Positions 29,306 through 39,666 of a stretch of 64,000 bases of DNA are shown piece by piece. Position 1 is the first letter of the stretch. Every line of letters begins with the position of its first letter. Below the pieces are notes generated by a model. The model did not search any database. It had not been told where the DNA came from and worked only from the letters and a program-made list of their open reading frames with translations. Source of the stretch: Bartonella tribocorum CIP 105476 (lineage in GTDB: Bacteria > Pseudomonadota > Alphaproteobacteria > Rhizobiales > Rhizobiaceae); NCBI RefSeq assembly GCF_000196435.1, contig NC_010161.1:1364001-1428000 (forward strand). Reading direction: 5' to 3'. The position numbers and the translations under genes were made by a program.

Positions 29306-29869
29306 TCACTTCCAATTTTTCAAAACAGAAAATGGCGAGAGCTTTTGCTCTGCTCCTCCTAAATCTTTAACCACATGCACCTCTATCCCCTCTTTACGTG
29401 GATAACGATTAATAGACAACTCAAAAAACTCTTCCATGATTGCACCAATATCAATTTTATCATTATAAAATATTTCCGGCGTATCAAGTCCCTCCGCATC
29501 CAAAAATAATTCTCGTGTATCTTCTGATATTTTTGGCTTCATCAAATTTGAATCTTCTGGAACAAAAAAAACCTCAATATTTTCACGGATAATATTTTCT
29601 AATCGTTCTAATGTAACAACACATAACTGTACGATACGCGCTTGCAACAAACCTTTTATACGCACGCCGCGTTTTTTCCACGGAAGAATATGAAATTTTC
29701 CCTCACAAGATTTTACTTCAACTAAATCATGGTTCTGAGCTAACTGTGTACATTCTTTTTTGTTTGCACAAAGATGAACTCTTATACCTTTAGCAGAGAG
29801 AGAACGTACGGATATTGGATAAACCAAAGCAAATGCCATTTGAGAAATATTTTGAACATTCATTGACAA
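29306..29869 (-). CDS. DUF177/YceD family protein
   Basis: The 187-residue product matches the alphaproteobacterial DUF177 (YceD, large-ribosomal-accumulation) family by position and pattern: an N-terminal beta-rich half, the central (L)CVVTLERLENIIRENIEVFFVP segment and the acidic D(A)EGLDTPEIFYNDKIDIGAIMEEFFELSINRYPRK block. In other bacteria YceD is linked to 23S rRNA/ribosome assembly; in rhizobia its gene regularly precedes plsX, as here. It is divergent from bamE. Confidence 0.85.
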   Translation of the reverse strand: MSMNVQNISQMAFALVYPISVRSLSAKGIRVHLCANKKECTQLAQNHDLVEVKSCEGKFHILPWKKRGVRIKGLLQARIVQLCVVTLERLENIIRENIEVFFVPEDSNLMKPKISEDTRELFLDAEGLDTPEIFYNDKIDIGAIMEEFFELSINRYPRKEGIEVHVVKDLGGAEQKLSPFSVLKNWK

Positions 29870-30030
29870 CTCCCAAACATGAAAACCTATGAAGTACTGT
29901 GCATTTATTTAGCTCAAGTACATTTCATTCATTTTTTTCTTTTCTAAAGAAATTCTATATGGCATAATTCGCCTTATAACAGGGAAACTCAGTGTAAGCT
30001 ATGGTAGATTAAGCTAAAGTTTAGAAAAAC

Positions 30031-30567
30031 TTGAGGTTGCCTTCTTATCGTACATCTCAGTATAAAAAGGAGATATCATTGTTTCAAATACCTCACATAA
30101 TAGCCTTAATCAAACATAAATTATTGGTTGGTCTATCAATAGCAGGCATCGTGACACTTGCGGGATGTAGTCTTCTTGACTCTTCGGGGACAAGCCAAAT
30201 TTATAGAGAGGGTTATATTCTTGATAAAAATGCTTTGAGTTCTATTTCCATTGGCTCAAGTCAAGAGCAGGTTCTTTTAACTTTAGGGACCCCTTCGTTA
30301 AAAACAAAATATGATAATGAAGTTTTTTATTACATCTCGCAAACACGCTATCGTGGGATGCAATTTATGAAAACAAAGATTATTGATCGCAAAGTTTTAG
30401 CTATTTACTTCAATGGAAACAATCAAGTTTCAAAAGTTGCTAACTATGGTCTACAAGACGGTCAAGTATTTGATTTCATTACCCAAACAACACCAACTCT
30501 AACAAAAGAACACCCTTTCTTAATTCAAATTATAAAAGGTCCTGCGAATCTACCAACGCCTAACTAA
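30031..30567 (+). CDS. bamE: Outer membrane assembly lipoprotein BamE/OmlA (SmpA family)
   Basis: The 178-residue precursor has a long N-terminal region, hydrophobic segment and lipobox VTLAGC (Cys about residue 46), so it is lipidated and directed to the outer membrane. The mature part has GYILDKNALSSISIGSSQEQVLLTLGTPS and FYYISQTRY, the SmpA/OmlA fold signature. BamE stabilises the BAM complex that folds outer-membrane barrels such as the TpsB in this window. The given start is TTG (30031); an unusually long n-region suggests translation may begin further in, but no ATG lies nearby. Confidence 0.9.
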   Translation: MRLPSYRTSQYKKEISLFQIPHIIALIKHKLLVGLSIAGIVTLAGCSLLDSSGTSQIYREGYILDKNALSSISIGSSQEQVLLTLGTPSLKTKYDNEVFYYISQTRYRGMQFMKTKIIDRKVLAIYFNGNNQVSKVANYGLQDGQVFDFITQTTPTLTKEHPFLIQIIKGPANLPTPN

Positions 30568-30595
30568 AATATATTGTCTACTTACCATTTCAACA

Positions 30596-30626
30596 TTATT
30601 AGGTCTGATGTTATCAGGCCTAATAA
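30596..30626. terminator. Bidirectional hairpin between bamE and nusB
   Basis: A near-perfect 14-bp stem (TTATTAGGTCTGAT, one T/C mismatch, 3-nt loop GTT, then ATCAGGCCTAATAA) lies between two converging genes; A/T runs flank both sides. Confidence 0.75.
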
Positions 30627-30638
30627 ACAATATAATGA

Positions 30639-31109
30639 TTAGAGGCGGATTTTTTTTGCCATACTGTCAAGAACGGCATTAACAAGTTTTGGCTCATCAC
30701 CTTCAAAAAACGCCTTGGCTATATCAACATATTCATTCACAACAACCGCAACAGGGACATCTTTACGATTGATCAGTTCCCATAAAGCTGCTCGTAAAAT
30801 TGCTCGCAATATAGAATCGAGACGTGAAAGAGACCATTCTGCAGAAAGCTGTTGATGAAGCAGAGGATCAAGCTGCTTTTGATCTTGTACAACACCCGTT
30901 ATAATCGCCAAAAACCATTGAAAGTCAGCATCAAGATACTGATCTCCATCAATATCTTTTCCCAAACGATAAGCCTCATATTCAGCAGCTGTTTCCATCA
31001 CTCCCGAACCCACGATATCCATTTGATAAAGAGCCTGAACTGCAGCGAGTCTTGCTGCTCCACGTTTATTGGCTGAACGCGGAAAATGTCTGCTTTTTAT
31101 ATCAGCCAT
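30639..31109 (-). CDS. nusB: Transcription antitermination factor NusB
   Basis: The 156-residue all-helical NusB binds boxA of rRNA leaders with S10 (NusE). It has [16 protein letters not shown] near the N-terminus, [19 protein letters not shown] in the middle and [27 protein letters not shown] at the end, all family hallmarks. It is the last gene of the glyA-nrdR-ribD-ribE-ribH-nusB run and starts 2 bp after the ribH stop. Confidence 0.96.
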   Translation of the reverse strand: MADIKSRHFPRSANKRGAARLAAVQALYQMDIVGSGVMETAAEYEAYRLGKDIDGDQYLDADFQWFLAIITGVVQDQKQLDPLLHQQLSAEWSLSRLDSILRAILRAALWELINRKDVPVAVVVNEYVDIAKAFFEGDEPKLVNAVLDSMAKKIRL

Positions 31110-31111
31110 AT

Positions 31112-31567
31112 TTAACGATTATCTCCAAATCTCTTTTTTAGAGCGATCATACATAAAGCAGCTTCAGCCGCAAAACCACCTTTATTTTTGTCATCTTGTT
31201 TTGCACGCTCCCATGCTTGCTCTTCATTTTCAACCGTTAAAATACCATTTCCAATAGCCAAGCGCTTATGAACAGTTAAATCCATCAATGCACGACAAGA
31301 ATCATTAGCAACAATTTCAAAGTGATATGTTTCACCTCGAATAACACAGCCCAATGCAACATAACCATCATAAGATATCTTATTTTGTTCAGCAAAAGCT
31401 ATTGCCGCTGGTATTTCTAAAGCTCCTGGAACGGTTATAGTATCATAACTTGCTTCAGCTTTTTGCAAAGCACTCACAGCACCTTTTAAAAGCGCATCAG
31501 AAATCTTTTCATAAAAACGTGCTTCAACAATCAATACGTGAGGCTTTTTACGCATCTCTTTCATCAT
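31112..31567 (-). CDS. ribH: 6,7-dimethyl-8-ribityllumazine synthase
   Basis: RibH condenses 5-amino-6-ribitylamino-uracil with dihydroxybutanone phosphate. From the ATG at 31567 it is 151 residues, the family length, with [48 protein letters not shown] (substrate and catalytic His) and [16 protein letters not shown]. The frame continues upstream to 31636, but those 23 residues are not conserved and GGAATTCC precedes the ATG chosen. It sits between ribE and nusB. Confidence 0.96.
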   Translation of the reverse strand: MMKEMRKKPHVLIVEARFYEKISDALLKGAVSALQKAEASYDTITVPGALEIPAAIAFAEQNKISYDGYVALGCVIRGETYHFEIVANDSCRALMDLTVHKRLAIGNGILTVENEEQAWERAKQDDKNKGGFAAEAALCMIALKKRFGDNR

Positions 31568-31648
31568 AATGGAATTCCAAAAAAAACGAATCAAAAAACT
31601 CAAAGCTATAGAGCATAAAATTCTAAAAACGATCAATAGAGCTGTAGC

Positions 31649-32266
31649 TTATTCATCTTCTCCTTTAAAAGCAAAAAGCTTCGCAGCATAACGAGCAAGT
31701 TGATCAATTTCTAAATTGACCCAATCTCCAATTTTAGCGTGTCCCCACGTTGTCATTTCAAGTGTATGACGAATAATAAGAACATCAAAAACACAATCCT
31801 CAACACCATTAACAGTCAAAGATGTCCCATTAAGTGCAACAGATCCCTTAGGTACAATGAAAGGCATAAATTGTCTTGAAACTTTTAAATAAAAACGAAT
31901 TGCATCCCCTTCATTTTTTTGTTCAATAATTTCAGCCAAGCCATCAATATGACCAGAAACCAAATGCCCTCCCATTTCATCACCCAATCGAAGTGAACGT
32001 TCTAAATTAATAAAAGTTCCTTTTTTCCATTGGGCAAGATTTGTTAAACGCAATGCTTCTTCCCACGCCTCAACAATAAACCAATTGGAATCTTCTTGTT
32101 TAAATCCTCGTTCCACAATTGTCAGACAAATTCCTGAACACGCAATTGATGCACCAATTGCTAAACTTTCTACAGCATAGCGTGTAGAAATTTTTAAACG
32201 TATTCCCTGTTTTAAAGATTGAACATCTTCAACACAACCGATATCCGTTATAATTCCTGTGAACAT
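31649..32266 (-). CDS. ribE: Riboflavin synthase alpha subunit
   Basis: The 205-residue protein is the trimeric riboflavin synthase, made of two lumazine-binding repeats. It starts with the invariant [10 protein letters not shown]; repeat 1 includes GASIACSGICLTIVE and repeat 2 GSVALNGTSLTVNGVE; LGDEMGGHLVSGHIDG links them. It overlaps the end of ribD by 19 bp. The name follows the alphaproteobacterial habit (ribE/ribC both used). Confidence 0.95.
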   Translation of the reverse strand: MFTGIITDIGCVEDVQSLKQGIRLKISTRYAVESLAIGASIACSGICLTIVERGFKQEDSNWFIVEAWEEALRLTNLAQWKKGTFINLERSLRLGDEMGGHLVSGHIDGLAEIIEQKNEGDAIRFYLKVSRQFMPFIVPKGSVALNGTSLTVNGVEDCVFDVLIIRHTLEMTTWGHAKIGDWVNLEIDQLARYAAKLFAFKGEDE

Positions 32267-33378
32267 AAAGTCTTACGTCTCCATTTATAAAAACGATCAT
32301 TTCCAAACATTTTTGTCTCAACTTCATGAAATTGCGAAAGATAATTTCCAAAATGAGGCGCTTCAATACGTTTTTTTCCTAAAACAACGGGACTATAAAA
32401 ACATATCAAATGATCAACACAACCCGCATTCAAAAATTTTTCTCCTGTTTTTACGCCCCCTTCCAGTAAAACACTATTAATCCCATGTTTATAAAGTATC
32501 TGTAAAAGAGCAAAGGGTTCTACATAACCATTATTCATCTCTACGGAATAAACAGACACGCCATATTGCTCCAACGTATTTTTTTTGCTTTTCTTTGAAA
32601 GATCCACATCACAAATAACCCATGTAGGAATTTTTATGGCTGTCTGGACAACTTTTGCCTCAAGGGGGATAGATAAATCAGCATCCAGAATAATACGAAT
32701 TGGTGAGCGCATTTCCATTCCTGGCAAGCGGCAATTAAGCTGTGGATCATCTGCTAGTATAGTACCAATACCAACGAGAATAGCATTGTTTTGAGCCCGT
32801 AGAATATGCGTATGGGTATGGGAAAGTGCTCCACTAATCCTTATTTCTCCCTCATCTCTTTTCCCCACGCTATTATCGGCAGAAACTGCCATTTTAAAAG
32901 TGACAGCACAGCGTTGCATCTTTTTTATACACCAATGCGTCCATAAGGACTCAAAAGCCTCTTCAGCTAAAATACCCTCAACGACTTTAATACCAGCTTC
33001 ACGCAAAAGAGCAAGACCACGACCATCCACACGCTTATCACAATCAGTAAGAGCAACAACAATTCGGGAAATACCTGAATCAATAAGTGCATTGACACAC
33101 GGAGAAGTTTTTCCATAATGGGCGCAGGGTTCTAAAGTCACATAAGCAGTTGCTCCTTGGGCCAAAGGACCAGCCATACGTAAAGCCTGCACTTCCGCAT
33201 GAGGCCTCCCATGAAAAGCTGTAACGCCATAGCCAACAATAAATGGCCCCGCACAGTCATCATTTTGTACAATTAATGCACCAACTGAAGGGTTCTCACC
33301 TGTAAGCCCCACATGACGCTCTGCCAAACGGATAGCTGCAGCCATAAACCGTTCATCTTGCACTTTTTTATTCATCAA
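32248..33378 (-). CDS. ribD: Bifunctional diaminohydroxyphosphoribosylaminopyrimidine deaminase / 5-amino-6-(5-phosphoribosylamino)uracil reductase
   Basis: RibD performs two successive riboflavin steps. The N-terminal deaminase domain (1-150) has the zinc site HAEVQAL and [11 protein letters not shown]. The C-terminal reductase domain (about 155-376) starts [14 protein letters not shown] and has [18 protein letters not shown] and [13 protein letters not shown]. It overlaps nrdR at its start (33378 versus nrdR stop 33368) and ribE at its end, so the operon is tightly packed. Length is normal. Confidence 0.96.
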   Translation of the reverse strand: MMNKKVQDERFMAAAIRLAERHVGLTGENPSVGALIVQNDDCAGPFIVGYGVTAFHGRPHAEVQALRMAGPLAQGATAYVTLEPCAHYGKTSPCVNALIDSGISRIVVALTDCDKRVDGRGLALLREAGIKVVEGILAEEAFESLWTHWCIKKMQRCAVTFKMAVSADNSVGKRDEGEIRISGALSHTHTHILRAQNNAILVGIGTILADDPQLNCRLPGMEMRSPIRIILDADLSIPLEAKVVQTAIKIPTWVICDVDLSKKSKKNTLEQYGVSVYSVEMNNGYVEPFALLQILYKHGINSVLLEGGVKTGEKFLNAGCVDHLICFYSPVVLGKKRIEAPHFGNYLSQFHEVETKMFGNDRFYKWRRKTLCSQEL

Positions 33379-33850
33379 AACGAGATTCTGTATCCGCTAT
33401 ACCCTTTGACAACTCATCGATAATATCGTGAAAATCGCTTGCATTACGAAAATCCCGATACACAGAAGCAAAACGGATATAAGCAATATCATCAATTCCT
33501 TTTAATGCTTCCATCACAAGATGTCCAATTTTTTCTGAAGCAATCTCTGGTTCCCCCAAACTCTCAAGCTGGCGTACAATGCCAGAGATTGCTTGTTCAA
33601 TACGATCAGGATCAATATTGCGCTTACGTACAGCCACATCAACGGATCGCATTAATTTATCACGATCAAATGGCTCACATCGTCCATTTTTTTTAGTAAT
33701 CAAAAGCTCACGCAATTGAACACGTTCAAAAGTTGTAAAACGACCACCGCAAACGGAACACACACGGCGGCGGCGAATCACCGCCCCCTCTTCTGCTGGA
33801 CGTGAATCTTTAACCTGTGTATCCTCATATTGACAGTAAGGACAGCGCAT
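33368..33850 (-). CDS. nrdR: Transcriptional repressor NrdR
   Basis: NrdR represses ribonucleotide reductase genes in response to ATP/dATP. It has the zinc ribbon [18 protein letters not shown]...[17 protein letters not shown] (four cysteines) followed by an ATP-cone (about 50-140). Length is 160 residues, slightly longer at the C-terminus than the E. coli protein. It lies between glyA and ribD as in most alphaproteobacteria. Confidence 0.96.
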   Translation of the reverse strand: MRCPYCQYEDTQVKDSRPAEEGAVIRRRRVCSVCGGRFTTFERVQLRELLITKKNGRCEPFDRDKLMRSVDVAVRKRNIDPDRIEQAISGIVRQLESLGEPEIASEKIGHLVMEALKGIDDIAYIRFASVYRDFRNASDFHDIIDELSKGIADTESRFDE

Positions 33851-33863
33851 CTCTTTTTTATCC

Positions 33864-35177
33864 TTAACGCGTGCTCAGATAAGAGTAAAGAGGAAATTGA
33901 TTCGTTATATCTTCCACCTTTTTCTTAACAGCCATTTCAACGGCATGGTTATCTTCATCACTTTTTGCGTTCCGAAGGCCATCAAGAACTTCTGCAATCA
34001 GATGCGCAACTTGAACGAACTCTTTTTCTAAAAAACCACGCGTTGTGGCAGCAGGTGATCCCAAACGAATTCCCGATGTTATAGATGGCGTTTCAGGGTC
34101 AAAAGGAATGCCATTTTTATTGCAGGTAATATGAGCGCGTCCTAAAGCCAATTCAGCACGTTTTCCTGTTAGATTTTTCGAACGTAAATCAACCAATAAT
34201 AAATGATTGTCTGTACCGCCAGAAACAATATTAAAACCATTACTCTGTAATGTTTTTGCTAAAGTTTTTGCATTTGCGACAACATTGACACTGTAACTCT
34301 TAAAAGAAGGATGCAAAGCCTCCCCAAATGCAACAGCTTTTGCCGCAATCACATGCATTAAAGGTCCCCCTTGAAGACCAGGAAAAATAGCAGAATTAAT
34401 TTTTTTGGATAAAGCCTCATCATTTGTCAATATCAAACCACCACGAGGACCTCGAAGCGATTTATGTGTTGTTGTCGTTACAATATGCGCATGTGGGACC
34501 GGTGAAGGATGTACACCACCAGCAACAAGACCAGCAATATGAGACATATCAACGAGGAGATGAGCACCGATTTCATCTGCAATTTCACGGAATCGTTCCC
34601 AATCCCAGAATCGAGGATAAGATGACCCCCCTGCAATAATAAGTTTTGGCTTACGTTCCTTTGCAAGCCGTTCAACCTCATCCATATCGATAATCTGATC
34701 CTCTTGACGAACACCATAGGAAACAACATCAAACCATTTGCCCGACATATTGACAGATGAACCATGTGTAAGGTGACCACCAGCATTTAAATCTAATCCC
34801 ATAAATGTGTCACCAGGCTGGAGTAACGCCAGAAAGACAGCTTGATTCATTTGGCTACCAGAATTAGGCTGTACATTTGCAAAAGCAGCACCAAAAAGCT
34901 GTTTTGCTCTTTCAATAGCTAAATCTTCGACAAGATCGACAAATTGACACCCACCATAGTAGCGCTTTCTTGGATAACCTTCTGCATATTTATTGGTTAA
35001 AACAGACCCCTGTGCTTCAAGAACAGCTCTTGAAACAATATTCTCTGAAGCAATCAGCTCAATCTCATGTTGTTGACGTTCAAATTCCCCCCTCATGGCA
35101 TTAAAGATTGCATCATCAACTATCTGTAAATTATCATTAAAAAAGCGCTTTTGTGTGTCATTTTCTTGCTGAGTCAT
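33864..35177 (-). CDS. glyA: Serine hydroxymethyltransferase
   Basis: GlyA interconverts serine and glycine with tetrahydrofolate and is the main one-carbon source. The product (437 residues from the ATG at 35177, preceded by AGGAACG) has [35 protein letters not shown], the PLP-lysine motif [14 protein letters not shown] and a complete C-terminal domain. An upstream in-frame start at 35195 would add six unconserved residues. It heads the glyA-nrdR-rib-nusB run. Confidence 0.96.
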   Translation of the reverse strand: MTQQENDTQKRFFNDNLQIVDDAIFNAMRGEFERQQHEIELIASENIVSRAVLEAQGSVLTNKYAEGYPRKRYYGGCQFVDLVEDLAIERAKQLFGAAFANVQPNSGSQMNQAVFLALLQPGDTFMGLDLNAGGHLTHGSSVNMSGKWFDVVSYGVRQEDQIIDMDEVERLAKERKPKLIIAGGSSYPRFWDWERFREIADEIGAHLLVDMSHIAGLVAGGVHPSPVPHAHIVTTTTHKSLRGPRGGLILTNDEALSKKINSAIFPGLQGGPLMHVIAAKAVAFGEALHPSFKSYSVNVVANAKTLAKTLQSNGFNIVSGGTDNHLLLVDLRSKNLTGKRAELALGRAHITCNKNGIPFDPETPSITSGIRLGSPAATTRGFLEKEFVQVAHLIAEVLDGLRNAKSDEDNHAVEMAVKKKVEDITNQFPLYSYLSTR

Positions 35178-35517
35178 AAAACACGTTCCTAACATTAAAA
35201 AATAAAGTCATTAAACGATAACACAGCAAACCATGCAAACCAAATATTTTAAACCGCTTACACTCAAAAATACTGATACAAATATTTATCTTATTCCTTA
35301 TCATAGAAACAGAAAACACTTCCCTTACAAGAATAGTGAAAAATGAAGTGAAGTTTCTTCTTTTTCTTTCTTAATTTAGACCTTTTACAAAAAAAATATC
35401 TATAATCTAAAGAGATTCAATAAGTTAGCGATTATAATTTAAGTTGGTAATGATTTGAAATAATTTATAATGAGAAAAGCTGGATATGTAGGGAAAATTA
35501 AGATAAGGCGTTTAAGA
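35178..35517. promoter_or_regulatory. Divergent promoter region glyA / argC
   Basis: This AT-rich gap of about 340 bp between divergent glyA and argC must hold both promoters. No riboswitch-like structure or clear operator is seen. Confidence 0.4.
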
Positions 35518-36450
35518 ATGGTAACCAAAGTTTTTATTGATGGTGAACACGGTACAACCGGATTACAAATACAAAAACGCTTAGAGAACCGTAGAGATTT
35601 AAAACTACTCTCTCTTGCTCATAAGGATCGTCATAATGTTCATCTACGGCAAGACTATCTTAGTCAAACCGATATTGCTATTTTATGTCTTCCAGATGAT
35701 GCAGCACGCGAAACCGTTCATTGGCTTAAAAAGAATAAAAATATTAGGATTATTGATAGCTCAACAGCCCACCGTGTTGCACCAAACTGGGTCTACGGTT
35801 TTCCTGAAATGACAGCAGGCCAAAAAAAACGCATTCAAACAGCCCATTACGTATCTAATCCTGGATGTTATCCTACCGGTGCCATCAGCTTGATTCGCCC
35901 ACTTCGTGAAGCAGGATTGCTAGATGCCGATTATCCCATCTCGATTCATGCAATCTCCGGCTATACCGGTGGTGGAAAACAACTGATTACACAAATGGAA
36001 AATCAATCTCAAGAAAATATTCAGGAAAATTATTTTATCTATGGACTCAATCTTGAACACAAACATGTACCAGAAATTAAACTCCATGGACAAATCAACC
36101 AAACACCACTTTTTATACCCAGTGTTGGTCATTTCCCTCAGGGAATGATTGTGAATCTTCCACTACACCGCCACTTATTCACAAAATCAGCAAACTGTTC
36201 TGATCTTCGCGAAATTCTTGCAAATCATTACGATGGACAAAACATTATTTCAATTGCATCACAAGAAGAAACCGCTTCACTTCAAAGACTGAATCCAGAA
36301 CATTTAGCCAATAAAGATAGTATGAAATTGTTTGTATTTGGAAATGATCGCGAAGGCATTTTTAATCTCTGTGCCCTATTCGATAATTTAGGAAAAGGCG
36401 CATCAGCTGCTGCTATTCAAAACCTCGATTTAATGATTTCAGCCAATTAA
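35518..36450 (+). CDS. argC: N-acetyl-gamma-glutamyl-phosphate reductase (short type)
   Basis: ArgC makes N-acetylglutamate semialdehyde in arginine synthesis. The protein (310 residues from MVTKVFIDGEHGTTG) is of the shorter class-2 type found in alphaproteobacteria, with the NAD(P)-binding FIDGEHGTTGLQI start and catalytic Cys in VSNPGCYPTGAI. SGYTGGGKQLI and HVPEI follow. I chose ATG 35518, with TAAGG upstream, over the in-frame 35470 start, which would add 16 basic residues absent from the family. It converges on ctaA with only 19 bp between stops. Confidence 0.95.
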   Translation: MVTKVFIDGEHGTTGLQIQKRLENRRDLKLLSLAHKDRHNVHLRQDYLSQTDIAILCLPDDAARETVHWLKKNKNIRIIDSSTAHRVAPNWVYGFPEMTAGQKKRIQTAHYVSNPGCYPTGAISLIRPLREAGLLDADYPISIHAISGYTGGGKQLITQMENQSQENIQENYFIYGLNLEHKHVPEIKLHGQINQTPLFIPSVGHFPQGMIVNLPLHRHLFTKSANCSDLREILANHYDGQNIISIASQEETASLQRLNPEHLANKDSMKLFVFGNDREGIFNLCALFDNLGKGASAAAIQNLDLMISAN

Positions 36451-36469
36451 CACCTCTGGATACAAACTT

Positions 36470-37573
36470 TTATTCAACAGCCCGATAGGCTCCTTTTGTT
36501 GCTCGCCAATGTGCAACTGCAAAACACAATACGACTAATGCCATACTTTGATGAATGAGTCCCAAACTTATTGGAACCTCGTGTAACAGTGTCAAAATCC
36601 CTAAAATGGCTTGGATAATGATTATAAAAAAGATAAGAAATGCACGACGCGAGTGGGTTGAATGTGGAGCATTTTTCTGCACATAGAAAGCATGAAGAGC
36701 CGAGACAATAAATAAAAAATAAGCAAAAAACCGATGAATAAATTGAACGGTTAAGGGATTTTCGAATAAATTGAGCCAATAAGGGTGATGCTGCAACAAT
36801 CCATCCGGAATAATCTGACCATCCATAAGGGGCCATGTATTATAGACTTTTCCAGCATGAAGCCCCGCAACCAAAGCCCCCAAATAAATCTCTATCAAAA
36901 CGAGAATAACAAGCCAAGCTGCAAAACATTGCACTTTTTGATTGGCTGGTTTTTCTGAATATTCTGTAAGTCCTCGAGATAAATAAGTAACAAAAATAAT
37001 AACCAAACATGCCGTTATAAGATGAAATGCTAAACGATATTGGCTCACACTTGTTAAATTACTTTGTCCAATTCCCGAAGCCACCATCCACCAGCCAATA
37101 AAGCCTTGAAAGGCGATAAGGATCGGTACAACAATAAGCGGGAATAAAATATTTTTTTCAATACGCTTTGTTGCCCAAAACCAAATTAACCCCAATAAAG
37201 CGACAAGACCAACAAGACGCCCGAGAACACGATGCGCCCATTCCCACCAAAAAATGACCTTAAAAGCACTTAAAGTCATATCACGATTAAGCAGCTTATA
37301 CTGTGTTATCTGTTGATATTTTAAAAACTCCTCTTGCCATTGCTCCACACCGATCGGTGGAATAACGCCATGAATTGGCTTCCATTCCGTTATCGATAAT
37401 CCTGATCCCGTCAAACGGGTTGCCCCCCCTACCAAAACAATTGCTAAGCAAAGCAATAAAATAGAGTAAAGCCACACCTGAATTTGCTTTCGATTTCTCT
37501 TTTGCACAGGTGTTAAAAGGTTATCGTTTAATCTCTTTACTGCCATCTCTGATTGCCCCACGCTGCTCTCCAA
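36470..37573 (-). CDS. ctaA: Heme A synthase (COX15/CtaA type)
   Basis: The enzyme oxidises heme O to heme A for cytochrome c oxidase. It is an inner-membrane protein of 367 residues with about eight TM segments. Heme-ligand histidines lie in WEWAHRVLGRLVG, LVAGLHAGKVYNTWPLMDG, FIHRFFAYFLF and LIHQSMALVV. GGATRLTGSGLSITEW follows the first TM, a COX15 hallmark. Convergent with argC. Confidence 0.95.
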   Translation of the reverse strand: MESSVGQSEMAVKRLNDNLLTPVQKRNRKQIQVWLYSILLLCLAIVLVGGATRLTGSGLSITEWKPIHGVIPPIGVEQWQEEFLKYQQITQYKLLNRDMTLSAFKVIFWWEWAHRVLGRLVGLVALLGLIWFWATKRIEKNILFPLIVVPILIAFQGFIGWWMVASGIGQSNLTSVSQYRLAFHLITACLVIIFVTYLSRGLTEYSEKPANQKVQCFAAWLVILVLIEIYLGALVAGLHAGKVYNTWPLMDGQIIPDGLLQHHPYWLNLFENPLTVQFIHRFFAYFLFIVSALHAFYVQKNAPHSTHSRRAFLIFFIIIIQAILGILTLLHEVPISLGLIHQSMALVVLCFAVAHWRATKGAYRAVE

Positions 37574-37690
37574 CTACAATACATTTTAAAATTTAAACAT
37601 AAAATCTTTATATTTTAGTATGTACTAGAACTTTAGCAAAAAACAAGTGTATCGCTATAACACGCGATACATATTTCTTTTTTACGAAGT

Positions 37691-39535
37691 TTATAATGCA
37701 ACAACGCGATAAACAGTCTTTGGAAAGCGACTAACCATCCGCATCATCCAATCCTGTTCACTAAGAACAGTATGACAAATATAATAGTCCGTTAGCTCTG
37801 CAAATTGCTCAAATCCATATTTGGGTTCGCTTGCCATCTCTAAAATAATAAAATCATACTCTTTTTTAAATTCTTGTAATATGTGAGAAATATTATTTGA
37901 AAAATCTTGTGCAGAAACAGCGCTTGTTAACCCTTGAGGAAGAATATCAACCCCCGTATCATAATCACGGTAAATAACATCATGCAACTGAGCATTGCCG
38001 GTTAAAATATCACTCAGTCCCCGATGTGGACCAATAACTTTTTCTATTTGTTGGCCAGAGATATCGACCAACAAAATTGTTTTGTTCTCTTTTGTAAGAT
38101 GAAGTGAAAGTTTTGCCGCTGTCCGCGCTGCTTCTGGTCCAATGATTGAAATAACGCTTGAGGCTCGCCATTTCAAAACATCAGATAATCCCTCTATCGT
38201 AATAAAAGCTTCAAGATTTTTCATTTCTTGAGAGGCTAAAATATTTTCATTTTTCTTGAAAACATTTTCTTTTGATCTCAAAGAATCTTCTGAAGATTGA
38301 TCTTTTTTGTCTTTAAAGCATGGATAAAATAACACTATTCCAAGCAAAAGAGTAAGGAAGCTTGCCAATACACTCACAAGAATATTTTTTCCATAAAGAG
38401 CGATAAAAGAAATTGGTGCTAACGTCGTTGGCATAACCACGTGGATCTTAGTATTTTGCAAGAGAAGAGAATCATCATTCAATCCCCGATACGAAACAAT
38501 AACTTTTTCTCTCCCTTGAACAGACTTGCTCATCGTTTTATTTTGTGCATCGATCTCTGCTTTTATTTTATTTTCAAACGCGTTAAATATTTGATTCAAA
38601 GATTGAGATTGATCTTTTACAAAAAAGCTCATCCTTTTTTTGAGCTGCTTTTCTAACTCCGTTGCAATAATCTCATCGGAATGGACTTGATTAACGATCT
38701 GTAAAATTTTACTTTTTAATTGCTGAGAAACCGCCTCTAATTCCGCAGTCATTGCCTTAATTTGGGGATGAGTCCACCCCAATTGCGCAGCCATATGTGC
38801 TCTTTGTGTTTCCAAGAGATCACGTTTAGATTCCAGAGCTACAATTGCTGAATTGTCCGCAATAAACGATAAAGACAGTAAAGACTGTCCATTTTCACGC
38901 ATCATGTTAATTGTTGAATTCAAACTTGTTAAATGAATACGCTTTAAAGTTGCTTGCGTTAATTGCATCGAAAGATCATGAAGCTCTGTTTGTTTTACAC
39001 CATGCTGAAGAAAAGAATCAACAGAAGAACGAAATCCCTGCATGATATTAACGATCGCAGTATTATCATATTGTTTTTCTTCTAATTTCTCATTTAACAG
39101 AGACTGTTTCTGTTTTATGATGACTTGTGAAAATACAGAAAACCAAGTTTCCACTCCCCGTTGAGCTGCTTCACGCGTCTCAGCTTCGAAAGTAAGATTG
39201 ATAAGATCACCATGACGCGATAAACGAATATTTTCCTGTTTTTTTTTCTTATAAAAAGCATTTAAAGAAAAATACGAATCATCTAAAAACATAGGCTGTG
39301 AAAGCAAAAAGGCGATAATGTTGTCTTGTTTTTCAATTGGTAATGGCTTTCCTATGGAATCAGATAACGAAAATACTAAAGTTGCTTGGTAGCCACGGGG
39401 CTGAATAAAATAATAAAACCAAATCAAAGAGATAAGCAGCATCTGTAACAGCAAAACAATCAAAATGTTTCGCCATACCGTACGTACGAACAGTCTTTTA
39501 TTACATTTAAGACTCATCTTTATTTTAACCAGCAA
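37691..39535 (-). CDS. Wzc/ExoP-like polysaccharide co-polymerase with degenerate ATPase domain
   Basis: The 614-residue protein has the layout of BY-kinase co-polymerases that control chain length and export of surface polysaccharide: TM1 (about 24-44), a periplasmic Wzz-type coiled-coil domain (45-375, with EAETREAAQRGVETW and an ALESKRDLLETQRA helix), TM2 (about 377-405), then a cytoplasmic ATPase-like domain (440-614). In that domain Walker A is degenerate: residues 464-475 read SIIGPEAARTAA, without the GK(S/T). A'-like TILLVDISG (486-494), RGLSDILTG (505-513) and a B-like DFIILEM (561-567) remain. There is no C-terminal tyrosine cluster. It should therefore lack kinase activity while keeping the fold. 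It is monocistronic by context; no polysaccharide genes are near. Confidence 0.75.
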   Translation of the reverse strand: MLVKIKMSLKCNKRLFVRTVWRNILIVLLLQMLLISLIWFYYFIQPRGYQATLVFSLSDSIGKPLPIEKQDNIIAFLLSQPMFLDDSYFSLNAFYKKKKQENIRLSRHGDLINLTFEAETREAAQRGVETWFSVFSQVIIKQKQSLLNEKLEEKQYDNTAIVNIMQGFRSSVDSFLQHGVKQTELHDLSMQLTQATLKRIHLTSLNSTINMMRENGQSLLSLSFIADNSAIVALESKRDLLETQRAHMAAQLGWTHPQIKAMTAELEAVSQQLKSKILQIVNQVHSDEIIATELEKQLKKRMSFFVKDQSQSLNQIFNAFENKIKAEIDAQNKTMSKSVQGREKVIVSYRGLNDDSLLLQNTKIHVVMPTTLAPISFIALYGKNILVSVLASFLTLLLGIVLFYPCFKDKKDQSSEDSLRSKENVFKKNENILASQEMKNLEAFITIEGLSDVLKWRASSVISIIGPEAARTAAKLSLHLTKENKTILLVDISGQQIEKVIGPHRGLSDILTGNAQLHDVIYRDYDTGVDILPQGLTSAVSAQDFSNNISHILQEFKKEYDFIILEMASEPKYGFEQFAELTDYYICHTVLSEQDWMMRMVSRFPKTVYRVVAL

Positions 39536-39666
39536 AATACTTCTTCATATTGTTTTATTAAGAGAAAGTAGTAACTATCCTCTTAACTTGCTGTCATATT
39601 ATTTTCAGATAAGAAAAACATAAAATTTGAGCAAAAAAGTTCAACAATAACTTTAAAAAACTTAAT

